Below are positions 32,409-43,900 of a stretch of DNA of 64,000 bases, piece by piece. Made by a program: the position numbers and the translations under genes. The notes under the pieces were generated by a model, which saw nothing but the letters and a program-made list of their open reading frames with translations, had not been told where the DNA came from and searched no databases. The stretch comes from Forficula auricularia (lineage: Eukaryota; Arthropoda; Insecta; Dermaptera; Forficulidae): contig JALMQS010000826.1 of the NCBI GenBank assembly GCA_024734495.1, forward strand, positions 62,001 through 126,000, in the 5' to 3' direction. Positions within the stretch are counted from its first letter, which is position 1; the number at the start of each line of letters is the position of its first letter.

Positions 32409-32644
32409 CGAGGGGTGATCCGCGATTGGAAGTAGGTGTACACCTCTTTGGAAGTATTTTGGAAATATTTGGAAGTACTTGGAAATATTTGGAAGTACTT
32501 GGAAATATTTGGAAGTACATGGAAATATTTGAAAGTACTTGGAAATGTTTGGAAGTACTTGGAAATATTTGAAAGTGCTTCGAAATATTTGGAAGTACAA
32601 GTGGAAGTAGGTGTACAGCATATTAGGTCGCGGTTCACCCCTCT
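32409..32644. repeat. CGAGGGG MITE copy 3, subfamily II with internal microsatellite
   Basis: The terminal repeats are as in copy 1. The target duplication is an exact GGTTTCGA (32401-32408 and 32645-32652). The interior is an array of a roughly 20-bp unit (TTGGAAATATTTGGAAGTAC), giving the artefactual YFQ/KYFQ-repeat frames. Confidence 0.93.
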
Positions 32645-32652
32645 GGTTTCGA

Positions 32653-33585
32653 TCACGTTTTTCGGATTCTAAACCACTGTGGGACGGTTCCAGGTTCTTG
32701 CATCATAATTCTATTAAAAAAAGCCTTTTTACCGGGTTCATGAGTCTTTGTACATTTGTTGCTAGAAGATAAGTCTAAGTTTGTATAAAAAACATTTTAT
32801 TTCGCTATATTTAATACTTCATTAAAAATAAATAATATATTTCAGATGATACATTATTTAAATTATAGTATATATATAATTTTTCTAATTCTTAAATAAT
32901 AATAATAAAATTTTAAATAATTTATTATGGTTTCAATTCGGATAATAAATTGAGAAGGGAATTGGTTATAATATTTCATCTAAAGAAATGAAAAAAAAAT
33001 TACAGCAATGCAAGTATAAAAATGGAGATTTAATTTTGGACTTTTTATATTTGATTATTTATATTAAAAAAAAAAAAAAATCAAAATAATTTTTTATGTT
33101 CGATTTTATATCACATGAGAAAGCAATTAATATCCTAATATATGCGAGCGTTTCTTAACCTGAGATCCATTAAAAAAATAAAACTTATCCATATAAAAAG
33201 TTGGGAAAATATAAAAAAACATCATAGTACTCTATCTAAATAAAAAAATAAAATTAACTGACATGAATTAGTTCTTAAACGAAGAAACCAGACATGGCTT
33301 AGTTAATCATAATTTTTTTATTTTAGTTTACCATATGCTATATGGGGGAATCATTGCAATGATAGTGGAAAAATAGGCGTTTTTGTTGATTAATTTATTT
33401 TTTGAGAAATTTCTCAAAAACAGCTAAAACTATTTTAATAAAAACAGTTAGCAAAATCCCTGTGTAAATAAATTCCTACAAAAAATGCATATATAGTGAA
33501 CATAGAAAAAAATGACATTTTTTGAGATTTTAATTTCCTCAAAATTTCTTTTAAGTGGTGTTTTATTGGCCAAATTTTGGGTAGA
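32653..33585. other. AT-rich, nothing recognised
   Basis: Only low-complexity AT-rich sequence and a weak match to the AAATTTCTCAAAAAC block of repeat R1 (about 33405). Confidence 0.4.
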
Positions 33586-33593
33586 CTCTAGGT

Positions 33594-34413
33594 CAGGGGT
33601 TCCCAAAGTGTTCCAAGTAGACCGCTTGGGGGTCGATCCAAGCGTGCACTACAGGTGAAGTTTTTTGGGTGCAATTATTAGTATTATGATTATATTGTAT
33701 ATTATAGATAAGTACCTGGAACACCGAGCGATGCTCGGTAATTTTTTGCTTCAGTTAAAAGCGATATATTAATATTATTTTTAATTTTAAATAAAGGTAA
33801 AAAGGTCGATTTTTATTCCCACTCAAAAAAATAAAATTTATTTACACCCGCTATGGCCATCATCAAGACATCACTGGGCACAAAGTTTTGAATGTTATTG
33901 CAATTTAAAATAACATTAATATACACGGAAAGAAGGAGGGATGATCCTTTGAATTGTCGGATTTTTTAAGAGAATGAAATTGATATATTCTAATAAATTA
34001 ATTTATTGAAAATAGAAAAATACCTTTAATTAATTAATTTAATATATAATAATATTTGCTATATACTATTTGCGGAATTTAAAACTGAAAAAACCTATTA
34101 ATTGTTAAAAGGAAATTGAATAAAAATGTATTTATAAATTTTTATTCAAACAACCACCCGTGGATAATTAATTCAATCAACAAAAAACCCATCAAAATCT
34201 ACTTGAGACCGTGACAGATTGAAATGTCAACCCAAAAACCCCTTTAACCCGTGAATTTCATTCAAATCGTTAGAGCCGTTTTCGAGAAACCGATTCTATA
34301 TATATATACAAGAAATTCTCGTTTAATATAATAAGATAAGAAATTTAAGGGGTCGAGGAAAAAAAATCATTCTTTTAAAAGGGCTGATGTAGGAAAAACG
34401 TTGAAAACCCCTG
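33594..34413. mobile_element. hAT-type non-autonomous element, split by Helentron-like copy 2
   Basis: Ends are CAGGGGTTCCCAAAGTG and, read inward from the right, CAGGGGTTTTCAACG, the hAT consensus. The 8-bp flanks are CTCTAGGT and CTCTAGAC (6 of 8 match). No transposase. The 33713-34340 element is nested inside. Confidence 0.85.
33713..34340. mobile_element. Helentron-like element, copy 2
   Basis: Left end TACCTGGAACACCGAGCG with the hairpin ACCGAGCGATGCTCGGT. Right end TCGTTAGAGCCGTTTTCGAG, ATATATACAAGAAATTCTCG and AATATAATAAGATAAG. AGATAAG occurs on both sides and may be a chance match or a target duplication. It is inserted in the hAT element. Confidence 0.6.
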
Positions 34414-34421
34414 CTCTAGAC

Positions 34422-36057
34422 CAAAAACCAATAGTAATGTTATAACAAAATTTCACATCCATATTTATAAGTTTTATATTGAAATTAAGAGTTGAATCGA
34501 TTTAGATTGAAATGCATACTAGACGTTTACTCCTTATATTTTTTTTAAAATAATTAATATATCTAGAAATAACATTTTTAAGGTGTTCACTCTATTAATG
34601 CTTTTTTGTAGGCCTTAAAGCCATGATTTATTATTAATTTTTGATCAAACTAGTTTTAACCGTTTTGTAATGTAATATTATGAAATAACTAAGCGAAAAC
34701 ATCAATTTTTTCTGCACCATTTCAATTATATTACATACTTATATCTATTTGTTGTGTGTAAGAAAAATAAAACTATATAAATTTAAGAAAGAGGGAAAAT
34801 AAATGGTAGTCAGGTGGTTGGTATGTTTTAAGTTGAGCAAGATTTTTAGGCTTAGACTAAAGAAGGTTTGAGAAACGCTGCTAATGCGATATTAAATAAA
34901 TACTTTTTTCCCACACAAAAAATATAAACAAAATAGTATTAATATTTGTTTAGTAACAGTAATTTTAAAAGTAAATAGAGATTTAGCAAATTTCTGTTTA
35001 CATTGGCTCCCAGATCCAAATTTATTTGAATTATTAACTTATGAACACATTTTTCGACTCTCAACAAATGCCAAATGATTTTTTTTTAATCGAAATAAAA
35101 CTACTTAATTGTAAATATTAATTTAATCTTTTTAGAAGATAAAAATAAATTAATTTCAGAAACTTTCATTCAAAAAATTGAAAATATTAAAATATTCATT
35201 CTTAAAAAATGGAAATAAAAATATACCTATAAGTAGGTATATAATTTTTTTTACATATAAAAAATATATTGGTGATGTTGAGAAATGTAAAATTATATTA
35301 CAATTAATTTTAATGTTTTTTTTTTTTAATTTAAACCACATAATCGGGAATAAAATAAATTTTAATCGATAACATGTGTGATCTAAACAGAGAAAAATCA
35401 TCATGATTTTATCTTTTAAACAAAGTAGAATCTAGAAAAACTAAAAATAAATAAAATCTTTACTAACAATAGTAAAATAAATCATCTTCATTTAAATATA
35501 AATATATATATGACATTTTTAATAAATAAAAGATATAATATATGGAAAGAAAAAAATTAGGAATATTGTCAGATTTTTACAGACCTTTTGGTTTTAGGGC
35601 CCCTGAGTCAAAAAATAGTATTTAGAAAATATCCATGTCTATGTGTGTGTGTATGTTATCAATTTTCTACCTAGACTGATAATTATGAAATCTTGAATTT
35701 AGAGGTTTTAGCTAAAAAGTAAGAAAGTTATTTATCTTAGAATACTTTATTCAAAAACACATTTAAGGATTTAAAAATTTTTTGGAATAAATAAATAAGG
35801 TCAACAAAAAAATCGTTTTTGGTTTTCAGTAGACCTTTGATATAGCTTTGGTATAGCTTTGATACCTCGATTTGTTTTTTTTTCAAAATTAAACCCTTTT
35901 TTTGAGAGATTTTGAAAAAATTCCAAAAGGACTAAAAGTACTGTTAAAAAAAGGTGAACCACGGAACAATGGGCGAATTTCCATTAGAGATTTATGTATA
36001 ATAAATTATAATAAATTTCATTAAAAAAGCAAGACAATAAAATCGTTCTTAATACCT
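34422..36057. other. AT-rich intergenic sequence
   Basis: No coding frame or RNA gene recognised. A GTGTGTGTGTATG run is at 35645-35656. The lysine/isoleucine-rich short frames near 35200 are composition artefacts. Confidence 0.4.
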
Positions 36058-36402
36058 CTTATATCATAGAGTAAAATAGAGTGGAAGGCTACGGTATTTT
36101 GAAAAAGTGCTCTCTAGCGACTGCAGGGCGAAAACTCTTAGTTCTTAAGAGCTATCTAAAGATCATAGAACATTCAAAGCCTTTGTCATAGATTCATACT
36201 CTTTATGTATATATATTTAGCGCATTTTTTACTCTTGATAATGTCAACAAATTTGTCCCGAAGAGAGCGGTTTCCGCCATTTTATTGCCCAATGGTCTCG
36301 CCCTGGTCTCGCCAGAGAGCTCTGTAACTCGTATATGCTAAAATACATTGGCTCCTCATGGAGCCTTCCACTCTATTACTTTATGCCTTATATAATGGAA
36401 AT
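36058..36402. repeat. Foldback MITE
   Basis: TATATCATAGAGTAAAATAG and GAGTGGAAGGCT at the left return inverted as AGCCTTCCACTC and CTTTATGCCTTATA at the right. The interior includes a GAGAGC motif in both orientations. No coding capacity. Confidence 0.65.
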
Positions 36403-36584
36403 TAGTCCATTTTTGGGAACCACCTTTTTTTGTCCTATCCATTTTCAGCAAAAACTCTTCAATTGATAAACAACACAGCCACTGTAGCATGAAATCTACG
36501 ATTTAAATGTTTATTTTAATCAGACAACATTCATAATTAATTTCTTTTCCTATTAACAAGTCTCATATTCTAGACAAGGATTTT

Positions 36585-36828
36585 TATTAATTGAGCCGTT
36601 TTATTTGAATGTGGTATAAGTCTAATTTTGAAAAAAAAATCAGTACTTACTTATGCTTGTTTTATAGTAGTTATTCATAGATGTCTTATTTCCATATTTA
36701 TAATAACACAGTCAATGGTATACAATATAATAATAAAATGGTCAAAAGAAATATCAAAAATATAATTATAAATATCTCGATAATTAATAAATGGACTTAT
36801 ATCACAATCAAATAAAACGGCTCAATTA
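36585..36828. repeat. Foldback MITE, GAGCCGTTTTATTTGA ends
   Basis: Inverted ends ATTGAGCCGTTTTATTTGA and GGTATAAGTC recur as GACTTATATCACA and TCAAATAAAACGGCTCAAT. Confidence 0.75.
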
Positions 36829-36894
36829 TAAAAAATAAAATAAGAAAATAAAACTACATAAAAAATTTTCCTCAACCAATATATAGTTTTGATC

Positions 36895-37745
36895 TAAGTC
36901 TAAAGCTCGGACCTTACGACACGGACTTTTGCCTGCGCAGCGCTTATGTGAATTTAATCCGTCAAAGTACACCGTTATGCTGTACAAATAGATGGCAATA
37001 CAATAAAGTTCGAGGCCGTTTTGACGAGATAGTCCAGTCAAATAGGGCCCTTTGGGGAAAGCCCTGGGGTAGTTCTGATTTCCTACATATATATGTTTTT
37101 TGGGGCGCCGAATCCAAATCTGAGGTCTCCCACCAAAACTTCGTGAAGCAACATTGTAGAAAATGCAAAAAATGGTGAAAATTTCCATTTTTTGGCGGTT
37201 TTTCGCTTATAACTCAAAAACTATCAACCTTTCGTAAATAACCTTCCTATTCAAAATGAAAGTTCATAAAATTTCCTACAAGTTTTGTTATTAGGTTTTT
37301 TTTCAGACCAACCGTTCGGGCGCAAAATCCAAGTTTTCCACCTCGGCAGTCCCCACGGATCACCCAAAAACTCGCACTTTTTTCGATATTTTCCCATCTT
37401 GTGCCCGAACGGTTGGTCGGAGAAAAAAACCCAAATAATGAAATTTGTAGGAAATTTTATGAACTTTCATTTTGAATAGGAAGGTTATTTACGAAAAGTT
37501 GATAGTTTTTGAGTTATAAGCGAAAAACCGCCAAAAATGGAAATTTTCACCTTTCTTTGCATTTTCTACAATGTTGCGTCACAAAACTTTGGTGGGAGAC
37601 CTCAGATTTGGATTCAGCGCCCCAAAAAACATATATATGCAAAAAATCAGAACTACCCCAAAACTTTACTGATAAAACACAATTTGACTGGACTAAGACG
37701 GTCTTGGCAGATTTTGTCTGCGTAGACATTTAAGTCAGTGCCAGG
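36895..37745. repeat. Large foldback, arms of about 350 bp
   Basis: The arms meet near 37350 and are inverted copies: GGAAATTTTCACC, AACCGCCAAAA and ACCAACCGTTCGGGC are all found in both orientations. The outer parts have diverged by indels. Six short frames on both strands here are mirror images of one another and have no known domains, so I do not call them genes. Confidence 0.85.
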
Positions 37746-38420
37746 TGAGCGCAACATGGTCAAAAATACTAGAAATAATAAATTGCTATTCCAGTTTCCC
37801 TTTAAATAATTTTAAATATATATATTTTATAATTATTACTCTTTCTCTCTATCTATCTATATAATATAAAGAGTAAGTAATAATTATAAAATTAAAAAAT
37901 ACAAGGAAAATATATATAGAAACATAAATAAATTTAAACAGACATTATCGAATTAAAATATATATATATATATATAATTTATTTTCAGCTTTTAACCAAA
38001 TTTTTCAATTGACTAGAATTAAATAAAAATAAAAATATATATAGAAGAATTATTTAAAAATAAAAATAAAACTAAAATATATATTTATTTATAATGAATT
38101 TCAAAATAAAAAATAAACTAATGGCATATTTTGTAAAATATATTATATAATATATGGAAAATTCTCCCAATTTCGAACCATCTCTAAGCTCGGACATTAA
38201 AGTCTTCTTCTTTTATAATAACAATTACCATAAACCCAAAATGGCAAGGTTTAGGATTCTCAAGGCCCACTCCAGAATATCAAAATAGTTTAAAAAAAAT
38301 CATTATATTAAAATAATTATATAATATAATTTAAATTAACTTACACTTTATGTTCCGTTATTTTAAATTATTTTGTTTGATAAATTTAACGTAGCTAGAG
38401 AGACATGTAAATATCTATAC
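37746..38420. other. AT-rich, low complexity
   Basis: TA-rich tracts (37960-37976 and others), nothing else recognised. Confidence 0.4.
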
Positions 38421-38567
38421 CGAGGGGTGAACCGAGGCCTAATATGGTGTACACCTACTTCCACTTCCAAGTAAAAGACAATAGATGAAGTGGCATTATC
38501 TAATGAATTCCAAAATAATTCCACATAGTTCCAAAGACACCTAATTCTAATCGCGGTACACCCCTCA
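38421..38567. repeat. CGAGGGG MITE copy 4
   Basis: Subfamily I. Exact target duplication ATCTATAC (38413-38420 and 38568-38575). The terminal repeats carry a few substitutions (GAACCGAGG for GAACCGCGA). Confidence 0.92.
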
Positions 38568-38575
38568 ATCTATAC

Positions 38576-39339
38576 TATGATGCGAGCTTCGTTTCATGCA
38601 TATTCTAAAGACATTTTAGTGACGAGCTTAGGGTCAGGCCGAGATTATGAGCGTCCACACCAGTCAGTATTTTGTGATGCTTAAGTTAAATTAATGTTTG
38701 ATGAATTATGGCCTCTTTTGGTAGTTGAGAAAAATTCTTTCAAATTGGACCACATAGAGTGCAATGATGTCATTTGTGAATCATTATATTATATTATATA
38801 TTATAGGCTCATTAAAAACGTTTTATAAAAAAAAAATTAAATAATATTCATAGATGAGAATGTGGTTATCTTTAAAGGTAGCTTTACGCGATGCCTGTTT
38901 TTTTATCCCATGAGGCATGCGGCGGGTTAGAACTCGTGGTATCACGCTAATATCTATCGACTGTGGTTTAGTTGATTCTATATCTATTGAAAATAGCTTC
39001 AGAATTAGAATCCGGAACTTTAGGAATAATTTGGGTTGTTATCGTCCATCTTTGAAAATAATTAGGCTGAATATTGGGATCTTGGACTTGAGAAAATAAT
39101 TAAAAGGTAAATTTCTAATAGTTTCGTCGTATATTTTTCCACTTCTTCAGTCAATTTTTGAGATCAGCTTTCTCGTTAATAGATATATAGAGACCATTAG
39201 ATTAGATTTTGCAATGTCAAAATATATAATTTTACCATGGATGTCCAGAAATGAAATAATGCTCCACTTTCCAAATCGATTAACTCCATAAAACAAAAAT
39301 GTGGGGAAATGCGATAATGTACATTATTCCATTATTTAT
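38576..39339. other. Unassigned sequence with hammerhead-like remnant
   Basis: A 60-aa plus frame at 38917-39099 has no recognised domain. At 39118-39160 the minus strand carries CTGAAGA, a weak stem II, and GAAACTATTAG, a decayed hammerhead. Confidence 0.4.
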
Positions 39340-39720
39340 TATTCAATGGACAAAAGATTGGAGGTTTTTGAAATAGGGTGCTACAGAAGAAGGATGAATG
39401 TCAAATGGATGGATAGAATTACAAATGAAGAAGGTCTTGAAATAATCGGAGAAAGAAGAACCTTGTGGATGATTCTGAGGAAGAGAAGAGGTCAGATGGT
39501 GGGGCATACACTGAGACATGGGGGATTGCTTAGGGATATCTTGGAGGGGGGGGGATAGAAAAGGAAAGGCCTAGATTAAAATATTTCGACCAAATAATTA
39601 GGGTTATGGAATGCCAGACATTTAGAGAGGTCAAAGAGCTGGACAGAGCCGAGTGGAGACGGGTGGTATGTCAAACCAGTCTTAGGACTGTGTACTCAAT
39701 GATGATAGATTTTTTGTCAT
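39340..39720 (+). pseudogene. RTE/BovB-like LINE 3' fragment, copy 1
   Basis: The plus frames read RLEVFEIGCYRRRMNVKWMD, RITNEEGLEIIGERRTLW, RRGQMVGHTLRHGGLLRDI and, after a frameshift, CQTFREVKELDRAEWRRVV. This is the C-terminal end of a non-LTR RT also present at 41700-42350. Confidence 0.8.
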
Positions 39721-40159
39721 TTAGTGGTGTTAATACTTTTATTAAAGAAATTTGTTTTGAACATATACAGTTAGGAGTCAATCAAGTACTTTGACATTAA
39801 AATTTAATAAATTTCAGAAAGTGGAGTTAATCAATTTGGCAAGTGAAACATTCATATATAAACCTGACCAACAAGCAGATAGAACAAATAAATGTATTAT
39901 TTATTGACCGTAAACCCCATAGAAACCAACAATAGGGAATAACACGTTCGCTCTAGAACAGAATTTCTCAATAGTGGTCAGTAGAAAAATTCCACAAAGA
40001 GATGATATAATAATGATAAATAAAAATAATTGAAGGAGACAATAAAAGAGTGACTTTCATTTTAATAAAAATAATATTTGTGGCTATATTTTAACTAAGC
40101 AAAACTTATGAAGTTGTTTTACAACAATTATATAACGGATTTCGAAAATATTTTCCACG
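39721..40159. other. Unassigned, with foldback end fragment
   Basis: TTGAAGGAGACAATAAAAGA at 40031-40050 is the end block of hammerhead foldback subfamily 1, here solitary. Otherwise nothing recognised. Confidence 0.45.
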
Positions 40160-40372
40160 AGATATAAAGAAAAAGAGATGAATTATGGATTACTAAATCC
40201 AATGGCAAAATATAATTACAAAACCTTGAATTTAACAAAAAGTGAAGAAGAGTGTCTTTCGGAATTAAGTTTTGATTTAATATTAAAAGCGACCTGTTCC
40301 AACAAAAATTTAAACAAATTTTGGATTTCTATGAAAAAAGAGTACCCAAATTTCCATTCCATTACCTAGCTT
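40160..40372 (+). pseudogene. hAT-like transposase C-terminal fragment
   Basis: The 63-aa frame MNYGLLNPMAKYNYKTLNL continues to KFWISMKKEYPNFHSIT. The NP...L..EEE..L..L..D...K...FW.S.K.EYP pattern is that of vertebrate and insect ZBED-type hAT transposases just before the dimerisation region. It is very short. Confidence 0.5.
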
Positions 40373-40664
40373 TGTCAAGCAGAAAAACAAAATAAATAGA
40401 TAAATAATAAAAAATATCTATTATATTTAATTAATTTCACAAACTTGACCGGTCCATGTAAAATAATTTTATTTCTACCGGTCTATCATAAAGAAAAGTT
40501 TAAGAAAGGCTGCACTGTCTTTTAGCATCTCTTTTGTTCTTTAAGATGTATATCTTGGTTTCTAGAAGACATTTTCTAGACTCTAGAGCGAGCGTGCCAT
40601 CAGGGAGTAATTAAATTTAGATAAATAAGCGCCCATGCTATCATTTTTAGACATTCATGTGTGT

Positions 40665-40848
40665 CGAGGGGTGAACTGCGACCTAATATGCTGTACACCT
40701 GCTTCCACTTGTACTTCCAAATGTTTCCAAGTACTTTCAAATATTCAAGTACTTTCAAATATTTTCAAGTACTTCCAAACATTTCCAAGTTCTTTCAAAA
40801 TACTTCAAAAGAGGTGTACACCTACTTCCAATCGCGGATCACCCCTCG
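40665..40848. repeat. CGAGGGG MITE copy 5, subfamily II
   Basis: Exact target duplication ATGTGTGT (40657-40664 and 40849-40856). The interior is the same TTTCAAGTACTT-type microsatellite as the 32409 copy, in opposite orientation and shorter. Confidence 0.93.
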
Positions 40849-40889
40849 ATGTGTGTTAATCTTTTAATACTAAAAAAAAATATTTACTA

Positions 40890-41060
40890 CCAACGACTGC
40901 AAATCAAATACAATTTTATACAATTATTAGACAATTATAAAGACTATAATTGATTTGCAGTTGCTGAAGAAGTCACAAATAAAGTGACGAAAAGTAAGTC
41001 TTATTTAATATAAAACTCTGTGATTAATTTATTTATCCAATTTCCTACCATCTTTTAAAC
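40890..41060 (+). ncRNA. Decayed hammerhead (40974-40996) in a foldback remnant
   Basis: CTGAAGA, unpaired A, stem II GTCAC/GTGAC around AAATAAA, then GAAAAGTA. Stem II is perfect but C15.2 is A. GACTGCAAATCAA on the left and TTGATTTGCAGTTG on the right are inverted. Confidence 0.55.
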
Positions 41061-41386
41061 TAATTAATACGATTAACCAAACAATATTTTCTACCCTTTA
41101 GTGCATTTTTAAATAAGAACATTTTTAAAGAGACAAGTTTGGTACGAATCCTTAGCCTCATTTCTTCTTGAAAAGGGAATAAAAAAACGGTGATGAAATT
41201 ATAGTCAACTAGGTCGAATTAATCTGTTAAAACCGATAGTGTCGATGAGCGTGAATTAAATTAATATCTAAATAGTAATACCTCAAGAAGTACGAAAAGG
41301 TACATCGTGTAAAGCTACCTTCTGGCCGGCCGTTCATTTTCCAAATTCGAAAACAGAATTGAGGATTTCTTGTACACACCGCACAC

Positions 41387-41540
41387 ATTCTTTCTTTCTT
41401 TTTTTGGCTTTTCGGCCCTTCTAGCCACTAGCCAATTTACGATACTGATATTAAATTAAGACTTGCAGTGATCAGATGTTTGACGACATAGGATTGCCTC
41501 TCGAGTCGAATTCGGAAGCCCGAGTCTGGTGAAGTCTGGC
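41387..41540 (-). repeat. SINE B, copy 1
   Basis: The 3' end (on minus: CGTAAATTGGCTAGTGGCTA, AGGGCCGAAAAGCC and then an AAAGAAAGAAAG tail) matches 52665-52798. The tRNA-like head is degraded, with only a GACTCGAGAGGC-like remnant. Confidence 0.7.
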
Positions 41541-41699
41541 ATTACATATAAACTAACCCGACCCCCATCCTTTCTTTTATCTTTCGGAATTTAAGGGATC
41601 AGAACAGTGATCGCAAGGTATTAATCACATAATACGTGCGTCTTGGAAAGTTCAACTAGATGAAAATTTCAGCACGTATACGGATAAGTATGTACAAAA

Positions 41700-42350
41700 A
41701 AAGAACAAACGAGACAGGAATGCATCAAAATTAACCAAGAAAACCTAGAAGGAGTTAAGGAATTCCGCTACCTAGGAAGTAAAATAACATGGGATGGGAG
41801 GAGCAAAAACGAAATTAAATCAAGAATTGCCCAAGCAAAAATGGGGTTTAATTCAAAACAAAAACTACTATGCTCCTCCTCAATCAGCTTAGCAAACAGG
41901 AAGTTGCTATTGAAGACATATGTATGGAGCATAGCCATGTACGGGTGTGAAACCTGGACAATTGGAAAAGCGGAGAGAAAGAGATTGGAGGCTTTCGAAA
42001 TGTGGTGCTACAGAAGAATGATGAATATCAAATGGATGGATAAAATCACAAATGAAGAAGTTCTTGGAAAAATCGGAGAAAGAAGAACCTTGTGGAAGAA
42101 GTCTGAAGAAGAGAAGAGGTCAGATGATGGGGCACACACTGAGACATGGGGGACTGCTTAGGGATATCTTGGAGGGGAGGTGGGAAAGAAAAGGGGAAGG
42201 GGAAGACCCAGATTAGAATATTTCAACCAAATAATTGGGGATATGGGATGCCAGACATTTAGAGAGGTTAAACAGCTGGCGGAGGACAGAGTCGAGTGGA
42301 GACGGATTGTTGCATCAAACCAGTCTTAGGACTGTATACTCAATGATGAT
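41700..42350 (+). pseudogene. RTE/BovB-like LINE 3' fragment, copy 2
   Basis: Plus frames read LEGVKEFRYLGSKITWDGRS, IAQAKMGFNSKQKLLCSSS, LLLKTYVWSIAMYGCETWT, RLEAFEMWCYRRMMNIKWMD and KITNEEVLGKIGERRTLWK. Then, after a frameshift, CQTFREVKQLAEDR-type. It begins after the YADD box, so it is 5'-truncated. It is less decayed than copy 1. Confidence 0.85.
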
Positions 42351-42535
42351 GACGGATAAGTGTTCAGAATTATCGGTTCGAATTTTTACGTTTCGAAATC
42401 CCGAGCCCAAGATTTGCATTTCAAAACTAAAGTCGGGAATATTAATTATTAACCTCCACTAAAAAAATGAAGGCATGCGGCTTTTTGTGTGAATTTCGTG
42501 TATTCGTTTGTTTTGATTTGAAAAAACAAATAGAT

Positions 42536-43045
42536 CAAGAGCCCACGACTGCCAGACCTTCGTTATTTTATAAAAGCTGAAAGTTTTTACAAGCATCTAT
42601 ACGAGTAAGAACGACCAGCGACTATAGGTTTGATTGTGGTTACTTTGCTTTGATGGCACCAATTAATGAAATTTATAAAACATACTGAAAACGTGGAAGA
42701 ATCGACTTAAAATCAAAAAGACTAAATTCTTTTATGGCAAAACACTCAAGCAGGAACTATGTCGCGTTGGAATTATTATACGGCGGGGGTAACTGTCATG
42801 CTTGTCTGACAATGGTGGCGAGATTTCTAAAGTTATCGAAGAAAATATAAAAAAATTGAGTTTTATACTTTAACGAATTTAAGTACTATTTTATACACAT
42901 ACATTACACCTGTTACCTGCCAAAGCAACCACAACCCAAACTCTATAGTCGCTGGTCGTTCTCACCTGTATAGGGGACATGCACAGAAAAACTTTCAGCT
43001 TTTATAAAATAACGAAGGTCTGGCAGTCGTGGGCTCTTGGGCTAA
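42536..43045. repeat. Foldback with satellite-edge fragment
   Basis: GAGCCCACGACTGCCAGACC and ACGACCAGCGACTATAG in the left arm return inverted in the right (about 42940-43040). At 42688-42750 is a copy of the right end of the 6840-9410 insertion (AACGTGGAAGAATCGACTTA, AAATCAAAAAGACTAAATTC). Confidence 0.75.
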
Positions 43046-43900
43046 AACGTGAGGCCGGCCTAAAATCTATTTATCTTTTATCAAACTTATAAAAAAAAAC
43101 AAGCTTTAATTAGCACTTAATCATTTGAATTATAAAAATAATTCAAATAATTTTCATCACAGGATGCCCAATTTAACAATTATAAAGAATTTTCTCTTTA
43201 AAAAAATAGATCAGTGAAATAAATAGGCATTTAATAATAAATTACTTTATAAAACTCTGCTAAAGGTTAACAACTATCTTAAAATGCATATTGTTTTATA
43301 CGTCAATGCTGATTATTATTATTATTTATATGAACAATAAGCTTGGACTTTAATAATAATAATTTTTTCAGTATTATTCATAAATAATTAAATAAGTTGA
43401 ATTGATATATTTTTCAAAAATTTGTACTTTGAACAAGTAAATAAATACTTATAAATGAAAGTTGTATTTGCAGTGGCTTAGGAACTTATTTTTAGATTTA
43501 AGGGAATTTTTTTTTATTTATATCTCTATGTACATATATTATTTATGTACAAATATCTATTATGCTTAAAGAATTTTATTATTTAATATTTTTTTTTTTT
43601 TTTTTGAAAAAACTAAATGGCCTTAGGGATGCCATTAAATTTTCAATTCTTGGATAAATATATTATTTAGATGAAAAAATAATGTTTTCTATATGAAAAA
43701 GAAGTATGTTTATTTGAATCAAGCAAAGGACATCCTCTTAAAAATAGTTTTCATTGAAAGGATTCGCAGAAAACTACAAGGATTTTCACCGATTTTAAAA
43801 TCAAAGGGTTGGAAAGTTTGAAGCGACTTTGTAGGCTCATAGAGCGCGACTGGCATGCTAAAATAAAAATTACAAGATAGTATGTTTAATAGGATTTTAA
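43046..43900. other. AT-rich, one foldback-end fragment
   Basis: TATGTTTATTTGAATCAAGC at about 43707 is a solitary end of hammerhead foldback subfamily 2. No gene is seen. Confidence 0.4.

Noticed and set aside
32381..32672. KYFQ/YLEV repeat frames on both strands
   Set aside because: They translate the microsatellite inside a CGAGGGG MITE with exact target duplications.
36826..37733. Six short frames with shared peptides such as FLQCC and DLDSAPQKTYI
   Set aside because: They are mirror-image readings of the arms of a foldback, with no known domain.
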